Positions 1-6,496 of a stretch of DNA of 40,833 nucleotides are shown here, one piece after another. The translations under genes were made by a program, and so were the position numbers. Under the pieces are notes generated by a model. It was not told the DNA's origin and made no database searches. It worked only from the letters and a program-made list of their open reading frames with translations. The stretch is from Clostridia bacterium. Its GTDB lineage: Bacteria; Bacillota; Clostridia; Oscillospirales; Acutalibacteraceae. Positions within the stretch are counted from its first letter, which is position 1; each line of letters starts with the position of its first letter. The stretch covers positions 1-40,833 of the forward strand of contig JAFQON010000023.1 of the NCBI GenBank assembly GCA_017403185.1, in the 5' to 3' direction.

Positions 1-135
1 AAGCCGCCTCCAAGATAAGATATCCCATGGCGTAAGCCAGTAAGACCCCTCATGGACTATGAGGTTGATAGGTTGCATGTGTAAGCGTGGTGACACGTTC
101 AGCTTGGCAATACTAATAGGTCGAGGGCTTGACCA
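1..135 (+). rRNA. 23S ribosomal RNA, 3' end (partial)
   Basis: The first 135 bases match the conserved 3' terminus of bacterial 23S rRNA: the GTAAGCGTGGTGACACGTTC stretch, then AATACTAATAGGTCGAGGGC and a terminal CTTGACC. The 5' part lies outside the window. The end is placed by analogy with Bacillus-type 23S (ending near CTTAACCA), so it is accurate only to a few bases. No 5S rRNA or tRNA could be found before the terminator at 217-240. Confidence 0.95.
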
Positions 136-216
136 ATGTTTATATCTCTTCTTTCTCATTATTTTCTATCTGACTTTGTTCAGTTTTCAGGGTGTATTTA
201 ATAACCCGATAATTAA

Positions 217-241
217 TCGTCTCAACAGAGGCGGTTTTTTG
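217..241 (+). terminator. Rho-independent terminator after the rRNA operon
   Basis: A six-base-pair stem CGTCTC (218-223) / GAGGCG (228-233) with loop AACA is followed by a run of six T. One pair is G-U. It lies about 80 bases after the 23S end and would close the ribosomal transcript. Confidence 0.75.
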
Positions 242-298
242 TTTTATATAACACTTTTGTGTTTTAATTCAACACTTTTGCATTTTTAAACAAAGTTA

Positions 299-327
299 TT
301 GACAATTCAACATTATATTGTTACAAT
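299..327 (+). promoter_or_regulatory. Sigma-A type promoter for the GNAT cluster leader
   Basis: A perfect -35 box TTGACA (299-304) and -10 box TACAAT (322-327) are separated by exactly 17 bases. Transcription would start near 334, giving a leader of about 170 nt before the first acetyltransferase. The leader holds a 22-codon ORF and a terminator. Confidence 0.75.
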
Positions 328-357
328 GAAAAAAATTATGAAAGGCAGGCGGGCAAA

Positions 358-426
358 ATGACAATGTATTATCTTTATTATTCAGAACAGTATATTAAAT
401 CAGATGTTGTTTTGTTCGCAATATAA
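358..426 (+). CDS. Putative 22-aa Tyr-rich leader peptide
   Basis: A short ORF starts with ATG at 358 and stops with TAA at 424-426. The peptide begins MTMYYLYYSEQYIKS and has five Tyr in its first 12 residues. It lies between the promoter at 299-327 and the terminator at 455-486, which is where leader peptides of attenuation systems sit. The upstream GGCGGG is only a weak ribosome binding site. No competing antiterminator hairpin was convincing by eye. It could be a chance ORF in a leader, so translation is an inference. Confidence 0.35.
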   Translation: MTMYYLYYSEQYIKSDVVLFAI

Positions 427-453
427 CCGTAATTATTCAGCGATTATACTGAA

Positions 454-486
454 CTCCTCTGATTTTTGTATCAGGGGATTTTTTTA
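454..486 (+). terminator. Terminator/attenuator in front of the GNAT cluster
   Basis: An eight-base-pair stem TCCTCTGA (455-462) / TCAGGGGA (471-478) with an eight-base loop is followed by an uninterrupted T run. It ends only 16 bases before the GTG start of the first acetyltransferase, so the ribosome binding site follows directly. Transcripts from the 299-327 promoter must read through it, which makes an attenuator more likely than a simple gene-end terminator. Confidence 0.7.
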
Positions 487-501
487 TTCGGAGGGATTAC
501 C

Positions 502-993
502 GTGATTTCATTAAGATTAACAACTGTTGATGATGTTGATATTCTGACAAAAATTCAACAAAAAGCGTTTCGTCCGCTTTATGAAAAGTATCATGACGAG
601 GGTAACCCGTGCTTAAGAGATGAGCGGGATATTCTTTGCAGGCTGAATAATCCTAATTTTTTATATTTTACAATTATACTTGACGGAGAAATTGTTGGCG
701 GTTTGATGTATAAATTATGCGGTGCTACACCGTTTATCAAGAAACTGCGCAGGGGGGAATATTATCTTGGCAGAGTGTATATAATTCCCGATTTACAGAG
801 CAAAGGAATTGCATCTCAGGCAATTCTTATGTCTGAAAAATATTTAAAAAAGCCAAAAAAGCTCTATGTTGACTTCCCTGCAGATTTGGAGAAAAACCGC
901 AGATGCTACGAAAAAGCAGGCTACAGTGACACCGGCAAAAGACTTGAAACAGCGCCGGGATTGATACTTGCCGCTTTTGAAAAAAACTTTTGA
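502..993 (+). CDS. GNAT family N-acetyltransferase (1)
   Basis: A 163-residue GCN5-related acetyltransferase, expected to move the acetyl group of acetyl-CoA onto an amine; substrate unknown. The acetyl-CoA loop is seen as GRVYIIPDLQSKGIASQAIL (beta4 followed by the Q/RxxGxG/A-type turn), and the C-terminal NRRCYEKAGY is the usual alpha4/beta6 end. The GTG at 502 is chosen because GGAGGG lies six bases upstream; an ATG at 466 falls inside the terminator hairpin and has no ribosome site. It is the first of three GNAT genes in one direction with 15-28 base gaps, so they probably form one transcript. The family is clear but the substrate cannot be read. Confidence 0.85.
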   Translation: MISLRLTTVDDVDILTKIQQKAFRPLYEKYHDEGNPCLRDERDILCRLNNPNFLYFTIILDGEIVGGLMYKLCGATPFIKKLRRGEYYLGRVYIIPDLQSKGIASQAILMSEKYLKKPKKLYVDFPADLEKNRRCYEKAGYSDTGKRLETAPGLILAAFEKNF

Positions 994-1008
994 TGAGGAT
1001 GAATTCAA

Positions 1009-1560
1009 ATGATATTTAACGATAAGAAAATCATATTAAAAGACGGAGAAACGGCTGTTTTGAAAACTCCCGATATCAAAGATGCCGAAATGATGCTTTA
1101 TAATATTAAAACTGCCAGCGGAGAAACAGATTTTCTTACCCGTTATCCTGAATTTTGGGATGATGTTTCTCTCGAAAGTGAAGAAAACTGGATACGCAGT
1201 ATGCGTGAATCCGAAAATAACCTTGTGATTGCGTGCTATATTGATGAAAAGCCTGTCGGAAGCTGCGATATCACCTTTTTCAACGGCTGCAAGAGTTTTC
1301 ACCGTGCCGGATTGGGTATTTCGATTACAAAAAAATATTGGAATCTCGGCATAGGGTCTGCGATGTTTGAGGCGTTGTTGGAGACCGCTCAAAATCACGG
1401 GGGCACAGAAATCGTTGAGCTTGAATTTATTGAAGGCAATGAGCGGGCTGTTGCTCTTTATAAAAAATTCGGTTTTGAGGTTGCCTGCATTGCACCAAAG
1501 GCTTATAAGCTGAAGGATGGAACATATCAAGGTAAGGTTTATATGCAGAAGTACTTATAA
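1009..1560 (+). CDS. GNAT family N-acetyltransferase (2), RimJ/RimL-like
   Basis: A 183-residue acetyltransferase. The acetyl-CoA signature is GISITKKYWNLGIGSAMFEA, followed by the ELEFIEGNERAVALYKKFGF end typical of ribosomal-protein-like and aminoglycoside-like GNAT enzymes. It starts 15 bases after the first GNAT gene, with GAGGA a short way upstream of the ATG. The lack of a gap with its own promoter suggests co-transcription with its neighbours. Possible targets include small amines, protein N-termini or antibiotics. The family is certain; the substrate is not. Confidence 0.87.
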   Translation: MIFNDKKIILKDGETAVLKTPDIKDAEMMLYNIKTASGETDFLTRYPEFWDDVSLESEENWIRSMRESENNLVIACYIDEKPVGSCDITFFNGCKSFHRAGLGISITKKYWNLGIGSAMFEALLETAQNHGGTEIVELEFIEGNERAVALYKKFGFEVACIAPKAYKLKDGTYQGKVYMQKYL

Positions 1561-1588
1561 TTTAATAAAGCGGAAGAGAGGAATTGAA

Positions 1589-2089
1589 ATGGAAAACACA
1601 TTAAAACAAATCAGCTTCAAACGAATGAACAGTGACGAATTCAAGGTGTATTCAAAATGGTCTGCCAAGGCCTATGCCGACCATCTGATAAAATCAGGCG
1701 ATGAAAAATTCAGATTTAAAGCATTGATAGCGGCAAAAAGCGAATTCAGAGACATTTTCCCTGAGGGTGCCGATTCTGCCGATAACTATCTTTATATTGT
1801 CTTAAATGAAAATAACGAGAAAATCGGTGTTCTCGGCTATCAGAAAAGCCCCTTTGAAGAGAATGCCGCATTTGTAACCGAGAATGTTATCAAAGAGGAA
1901 TACAGAGGCAAGGGTTACGGTAAAAGCGCATTTGTGAAGATTCAGGAGGATGCCCGTGAAAAAGGATTTTCAAAAATGGTGCTGAATGTTTTCAAGCACA
2001 CGCCCGTATCGTATGCAATGTATGAAAAAAACGGATTTAAAGTGATTGAAGACCATGGCGGAAGTGCGATAATGGAGAAAATTCTTTAA
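1589..2089 (+). CDS. GNAT family N-acetyltransferase (3)
   Basis: A 166-residue GNAT protein. The acetyl-CoA motif EEYRGKGYGKSAFVKIQEDA is near residues 107-126 and the C-terminal end is AMYEKNGFKVIEDHGG. ATG 1589 is preceded by AGAGAGG with proper spacing; an in-frame upstream ATG at 1517 would run inside the second GNAT gene and is rejected. It is the last of the GNAT trio, and the next gene is about 200 bases away behind two hairpins. The three proteins are not near-identical copies, so this is a functional cluster rather than a recent duplication. Confidence 0.85.
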   Translation: MENTLKQISFKRMNSDEFKVYSKWSAKAYADHLIKSGDEKFRFKALIAAKSEFRDIFPEGADSADNYLYIVLNENNEKIGVLGYQKSPFEENAAFVTENVIKEEYRGKGYGKSAFVKIQEDAREKGFSKMVLNVFKHTPVSYAMYEKNGFKVIEDHGGSAIMEKIL

Positions 2090-2104
2090 AATCAGTTATA
2101 ATAT

Positions 2105-2183
2105 GCGGCAATTCTTCTGCCGCTCATAAATTGATAACTAAAGAGAGATTTACAAGGTTTCGGGCAGCCACGCATGGCTGCCC
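2105..2183 (+). other. Two intergenic stem-loops between GNAT cluster and two-component genes
   Basis: GCGGCA (2105-2110) pairs with TGCCGC (2118-2123). GGGCAGCC (2162-2169) pairs perfectly with GGCTGCCC (2176-2183) around the loop ACGCAT. Neither has a T run, so they are not standard intrinsic terminators. They may protect RNA 3' ends or act in the leader of the response regulator. Confidence 0.45.
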
Positions 2184-2295
2184 TGCTTATAAATCCGAGT
2201 TATTCAAAAAATCAAAAAAATTTTAAAAAATGTGTAAAACGACACACAAAAGACACACAGAGGGGTTAATGTTATCTCAAAGGGAGATGGTTGAA

Positions 2296-2964
2296 TTGAA
2301 TAAAATCCTGATTTGCGATGATGAACAAAAAATCAGAGAAACATATTTTGATTATTTATCTGCCAAAGGCTTTGAGGTTTGCCTTGCCTGCAACGGAGCA
2401 GAAGGGCTGAAAAAGGTTAATAACGATTCTTTTGACCTTATCATTCTCGATGTTATGATGCCTGTTATGAATGGGCTTGATGCCTGCAGAGAAATCCGAA
2501 AAATCTCAGACACGCCGATTCTTTTTCTCTCTGCTCTCGGTGAAGAACAGAATTTGCTTGACGGCTACCGCTTGGGCGGTGACGACTATATCGTAAAACC
2601 GTTCCCCATGGCTGTGCTTGCTGAAAAGTGCAATGCGATAATCAGCCGCCGCAAGGGCAGCACACTTCAAAATGAAATTTCATGCTGCGGAGTAACTCTT
2701 GATAAAACAAAATTCAGCGTTACTGTTGACGGTGCGGAGATTAATCTTGCAAACAAAACCTTCAAGCTGCTTGCGGTGCTGATGGAGAATAAAAACAATG
2801 TTCTTTCCCGTGAACAGATTCTGACCAAGGTCTGGGGCTGGGATTTTGACGGCGACGAGCGTGTGGTTGATACTCATATAAAGAAGCTCAGAAAAGCGCT
2901 CGGAGAAAAATCGGCACACATAAAAACAATTATCGGCGGCGGATATTCATTCAGAGAGGGGTAA
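2296..2964 (+). CDS. OmpR/PhoB-family response regulator
   Basis: A two-component response regulator. The N-terminal receiver shows the acidic pocket CDDE, the phospho-acceptor Asp in IILDVMMP (near residue 52) and the conserved Lys in DYIVKPF. The C-terminal winged helix ends EQILTKVWGW...VDTHIKKLRKALGEK...GGGYSF, typical of OmpR/PhoB DNA-binding domains. The start is uncertain: TTG 2296 gives the family-like MNKILICDDE and sits nine bases after AGGGAG. ATG 2287 directly abuts that site, and ATG 2269 has GAGGGG only three bases upstream. The partner kinase starts seven bases after its stop, so the two act as a pair. The signal sensed is unknown. Confidence 0.93.
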   Translation: MNKILICDDEQKIRETYFDYLSAKGFEVCLACNGAEGLKKVNNDSFDLIILDVMMPVMNGLDACREIRKISDTPILFLSALGEEQNLLDGYRLGGDDYIVKPFPMAVLAEKCNAIISRRKGSTLQNEISCCGVTLDKTKFSVTVDGAEINLANKTFKLLAVLMENKNNVLSREQILTKVWGWDFDGDERVVDTHIKKLRKALGEKSAHIKTIIGGGYSFREG

Positions 2965-2970
2965 ATTGAA

Positions 2971-4560
2971 ATGACAAAAAAGAAGATGATTTCCATAATT
3001 ATGCTTGTTGTTTTTGTGCTTTTTATCGGCGCTTCATATCTGAATTTTTTGGGCGCACGCAGTAATGTGAAAAGCGAGATGGAAACAAAGTGCATCGCAA
3101 CCGCTTCAGATGTCAGGGAATCGATTAAAGAGTATTCCGAAAGAGACGAAAAAGATTTTGAAGAGCTTCATGAGAATTTTCGCAACACCTTGCTTTTCAG
3201 CTCGAATCGGGCAGAATATGATACTTATGCCTATGCGCTTACGGATATGCAGGGCAATATCCTTTGTAAAAGTGAAAGCGGAGTATGGTTCTGGCATGAC
3301 AAAGGAACCGAGTATATTTCACTTGAAGAATATATCACGCCCGAGATTAAAGCTGAGCTGACGGATTTTATAAAAACGGCTGACGGTGATATTTTGCTGC
3401 CTCATGAATTGAATCTGAATTATAATGGCGAGGTTTTCACACCTGTTTCTGTTGTGTTTACGGATAACATCTTCCCAGGTGACCCTGAGGATGGAGATGA
3501 GTTTATTACTTTCAGCTTCAATGACCTTGAGGTTACCCATGTTTTCAACGGCGGTGACGGTCTTGTTTGTGAATTGTATAATCTTTACGGTGATGCGGGC
3601 TACGGCGAGCTTAATACTGAGTTGGATGAGAAAATAAAAGATCTCAGCTTTTTGCTGAACGGCACGGCAGGCTACAGCTCTTCAGGTTTTGATTATAATA
3701 ATGACCGTTTTCAGGTTATTGAAGCTTCAGGCGATTATATTTTTATAGGTTTTGCAAGATATAATCCGAATTTAAAGGCACTGACCTCCCTGTTCTTTTA
3801 TAACCAGACGATTATAACTGTTTGCGTTTTTCTGATTCTTACGGTTGTTACTCTTATTGTTGCCGTTAAGCTGTTTAATAAAAATGAAAGAATAAAGAAA
3901 AATCAGCAGGCATTCACCTCTGCTGCGGCGCATGAGCTGAAAACACCGCTTGCCGTAATTCAGAATCAGTGTGAGTGCATAATGGAGGGCATTGCACCTG
4001 AGAAAAACGAAAAATATGTGCAGTCAATATATGATGAAGCTGTCAGAATGAACGGAATTGTTAAAACCCTTCTGCTTTTTAACCGTGTTTCCAATGCGGA
4101 TAAGGTGATAAAATCCGAATGTGATTTTTCTGAAATTGCAGCGGCGGAGCTTGAGAAATATGAAGCATATGCTCAGTCAAATAATGTAAAGCTCAACGCT
4201 GATATACAGGATGCCGTGGCTGTTAATGCAAATGCAGAGCTTCTTGCATTGGCGGTTGACAACTACCTTTCCAATGCGATAAAATATGCAGCAGGCGAAA
4301 AATCTGTGAGCGTTTCGTTAAAAAAAGACGGTTTGGATTTTGTGTTCAGCGTTTATAATGACTGTGACGGCATAGATAATTCCGATGATGTGTGGGAAGT
4401 GCTTACAAAAGGCGATAAGGCACGCAGCAGTGACAGGAATTCAGGCGGCATGGGTCTGCCGATTTGCAAAAGAATTTTTGAGCTGCATTCCTTCAGATAT
4501 TATTATAAGAACGAAAAGGACGGCGTAACCTTTGTTTTTAAAGGAAAAACAAACGGTTGA
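2971..4560 (+). CDS. Membrane sensor histidine kinase
   Basis: A 529-residue kinase expected to phosphorylate the regulator encoded just upstream. Residues about 7-26 form a first membrane helix. A long extracytoplasmic sensor region follows, then a second helix at about 278-301. The HisKA box AAAHELKTPLAVI carries the phospho-acceptor His321; the ATPase domain has the N box NYLSNAIKY and the G box GGMGLPICKR. No HAMP domain is evident; the second helix leads almost directly to HisKA. ATG 2971 follows GAGAGGGG, which overlaps the end of the regulator gene. The sensor domain was not recognised. Confidence 0.93.
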   Translation: MTKKKMISIIMLVVFVLFIGASYLNFLGARSNVKSEMETKCIATASDVRESIKEYSERDEKDFEELHENFRNTLLFSSNRAEYDTYAYALTDMQGNILCKSESGVWFWHDKGTEYISLEEYITPEIKAELTDFIKTADGDILLPHELNLNYNGEVFTPVSVVFTDNIFPGDPEDGDEFITFSFNDLEVTHVFNGGDGLVCELYNLYGDAGYGELNTELDEKIKDLSFLLNGTAGYSSSGFDYNNDRFQVIEASGDYIFIGFARYNPNLKALTSLFFYNQTIITVCVFLILTVVTLIVAVKLFNKNERIKKNQQAFTSAAAHELKTPLAVIQNQCECIMEGIAPEKNEKYVQSIYDEAVRMNGIVKTLLLFNRVSNADKVIKSECDFSEIAAAELEKYEAYAQSNNVKLNADIQDAVAVNANAELLALAVDNYLSNAIKYAAGEKSVSVSLKKDGLDFVFSVYNDCDGIDNSDDVWEVLTKGDKARSSDRNSGGMGLPICKRIFELHSFRYYYKNEKDGVTFVFKGKTNG

Positions 4561-4574
4561 TTAAGGGCTGAAGA

Positions 4575-5066
4575 ATGAAAAACATCAAAACAATCCATCA
4601 ATACGGCAGGGTTTACAGTGAAGAGCCGCAGAGAGTGCGTGTCGGAAGCCGCGGATTTTTGATTGACGGCAATAAAATCCTGCTTTCGCATGAAATGAAC
4701 ACGGGCGTTTATCTTATCCCGGGCGGAGGTAACGAAAACGGCGAAACCGATGAGGAGTGCTGCATTCGTGAGCTCAGGGAAGAAATGGGCTGCGAGGTGA
4801 AGCCGCTTGAAAAAATTCTTGTGATTTACGAGCATTTCCGTGAAATTCTTTATGTGAGCCACTATTTTGTGTGTGAAATTATCGGTGAGGGGTCTCAGAC
4901 ACTTACCGAAAGTGAGATTGAGCACGGAGTTGTGCCCGAATGGGTGGAGCTTGAGAAGGCTCTTGAAATCTTCGGCAGCTATGCGGATTATGCTGAAATC
5001 GACGAAGAAATCGAGGGTCAGTATAAAAGGGAATACACCGCAATAAAACATTATACCGCTTTGTAA
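4575..5066 (+). CDS. Nudix hydrolase
   Basis: A 163-residue Nudix pyrophosphohydrolase, cleaving a nucleoside diphosphate linked to another moiety with Mg2+. The complete Nudix box G-x5-E-x7-REUxEExGU is at about residues 51-73 (ending RELREEMGC). It starts 14 bases after the kinase stop and may be read with it. Its stop codon lies inside the terminator hairpin 5055-5094. The substrate cannot be predicted from the sequence. Confidence 0.88.
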   Translation: MKNIKTIHQYGRVYSEEPQRVRVGSRGFLIDGNKILLSHEMNTGVYLIPGGGNENGETDEECCIRELREEMGCEVKPLEKILVIYEHFREILYVSHYFVCEIIGEGSQTLTESEIEHGVVPEWVELEKALEIFGSYADYAEIDEEIEGQYKREYTAIKHYTAL

Positions 5067-5094
5067 TTTAATGTTGCAAAGCGGTTCTTTTTTT
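5055..5094 (+). terminator. Terminator overlapping the Nudix stop codon
   Basis: A nine-base-pair perfect stem ACCGCTTTG (5055-5063) / CAAAGCGGT (5077-5085) with a 13-base loop is followed by TCTTTTTTT. The left arm is still inside the Nudix coding sequence, and the stop codon is in the loop. Confidence 0.8.
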
Positions 5095-5102
5095 GATAGA
5101 AT
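5074..5102 (+). promoter_or_regulatory. Candidate promoter of the FAD/glycosidase operon
   Basis: TTGCAA (5074-5079) and TAGAAT (5097-5102) are 17 bases apart. The -35 box lies in the loop and right arm of the preceding terminator, and the T run forms part of the spacer. The start at 5132 is 30 bases further. The match is moderate (4/6 and 5/6). Confidence 0.45.
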
Positions 5103-5131
5103 TGAAATCAGAAAAAGAAAGGGGAAGACTT

Positions 5132-6496
5132 ATGAAAAATTATGATATCGTAATTGTCGGTGCTTCAACCGCAGGCAGTTATTTTGCCCGCAGAATGGCG
5201 GAGAAGGGCTTTTCCGTGCTTGCGATTGACAAGAGCTCAAGAGAAAAAATCAGCCCTGAATATGATGTGTTCCATATGGAAAAGAAGGATATGGAAAAAT
5301 ATGGCCTGCCCAAAGTCAAAGAGGGTGACGGAATATGCGAATTCATCTTCAGCAAGCAGGATATGATGTCGGCTTACAGCAATTACCCCAAGGCGGCACC
5401 GACCGAGGTTGTGGGGATGCACAAGCATGACTACATTGTTCTTATGAATGATTGGGCAGCCGAATCGGGCGCAGAAATCATATATGAAGCCGCATTTGAC
5501 AGCCTTATTTATGACGAAAACGGCAAAATAAACGGCGTTACATACGAAAAAGACGGCAAAAAGGTCACGGTTAGCTGCCGCCTTGTTGCCGATTGCTCGG
5601 GCATACCTGCAGTTGTAAGGCGCAGCCTGCCTGACGGCTACGGCATTGAAAAATTCGAGCTTACCCCAGATGATATTCTTTATGTTGTGCTCAGATATGT
5701 TGATTTCACCGAGAAAAAGGGCAGATGGCTGCAGTCTCAGTTCTGGCTTGCTTACAAAAGCTGGCTTGCGCCGAGTGCGGGCAGTGATGCAATTCTCGGC
5801 ATCGGTGCGTGCTTCGGCTTTGACTATGTTGAAAAATGCTTTAAGCAGTTTGAAAAGAATGCAAGGCTGCCGGGCTACACCGTTAAAAAAATCGAAAAAG
5901 GCAGAACGCCTTATCATCGTGCACCCTATTCGTTTGTATCCGACGGCTTCATTGCAATGGGTGATGCAGCCTGCCTCACAAAGCCCAACTGCGGCGAGGG
6001 CTGCACTGCATCGCTTGTGCTTGAGCAGATAGCCGTTGATGTTGCGTCAAAGGCTATGGAAAACGGCGCTTATCCCACAAGGGAAGCCCTCTGGAGCATC
6101 AACAAGCTTTATAACAACACTCAGGGCAAGGAGTTTGCAAGCCTCATGGCACTGCTCACGGGAGTTGTAAGGCACAGCCCCAAGGCGAATGAATTCCTCT
6201 TTAAGCACGATGTTATCTTCAGCGAAAAAATCCTTGGCGGAATGGGCAGGGAGCTTGAGCTGAGCGTTGGCGATATGCTCAAAATCGTGCTGTTTGTGCT
6301 CATAGGAATTCTCAGCCTCAACATTAAAATTTCCGAAATCAGGAGCATCCTCAGCGGACTTATCAACAGCGGCAAGCTCACGGAGCATTATGAAAAATTC
6401 CCCGAAACGCCCGACGGCTTTGAACAATGGGTGAATGAAGCGGAAATTCTTTGGAAGAAAGCGGGCAAGCTTTCGGATTGGAAGCCTGAATTATGA
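5132..6496 (+). CDS. FAD-dependent oxidoreductase, geranylgeranyl-reductase-like
   Basis: A 454-residue flavoprotein. The N-terminal dinucleotide-binding fold is DIVIVGASTAGSYFARRMAE with the acidic residue ending beta2 at LAIDK. A second FAD motif, DGFIAMGDAACLTKPNCGEG, lies past residue 270. This layout is that of the geranylgeranyl reductase/PHBH-like group, which reduces isoprenoid double bonds or hydroxylates substrates. A hydrophobic stretch KIVLFVLIGILSLNI near the C-terminus suggests membrane contact. ATG 5132 has AAAGGGGA upstream. It is the first gene of an operon and overlaps the next gene by ATGA. The link to the downstream glycosidases is unexplained. Confidence 0.82.
   Translation: MKNYDIVIVGASTAGSYFARRMAEKGFSVLAIDKSSREKISPEYDVFHMEKKDMEKYGLPKVKEGDGICEFIFSKQDMMSAYSNYPKAAPTEVVGMHKHDYIVLMNDWAAESGAEIIYEAAFDSLIYDENGKINGVTYEKDGKKVTVSCRLVADCSGIPAVVRRSLPDGYGIEKFELTPDDILYVVLRYVDFTEKKGRWLQSQFWLAYKSWLAPSAGSDAILGIGACFGFDYVEKCFKQFEKNARLPGYTVKKIEKGRTPYHRAPYSFVSDGFIAMGDAACLTKPNCGEGCTASLVLEQIAVDVASKAMENGAYPTREALWSINKLYNNTQGKEFASLMALLTGVVRHSPKANEFLFKHDVIFSEKILGGMGRELELSVGDMLKIVLFVLIGILSLNIKISEIRSILSGLINSGKLTEHYEKFPETPDGFEQWVNEAEILWKKAGKLSDWKPEL

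Noticed and set aside
136-330. 5S rRNA or tRNA expected after 23S
   Set aside because: The AT-rich sequence has no 5S or cloverleaf pattern and ends in a terminator; nothing RNA-gene-like remains.
2162-2183. Intrinsic terminator after the GNAT cluster
   Set aside because: A strong hairpin but without a following T run; listed as a stem-loop only.
5237-5917. Minus-strand ORF of 226 codons inside the FAD oxidoreductase gene
   Set aside because: No family likeness; it mirrors the coding bias of the plus-strand gene, which has clear FAD motifs.
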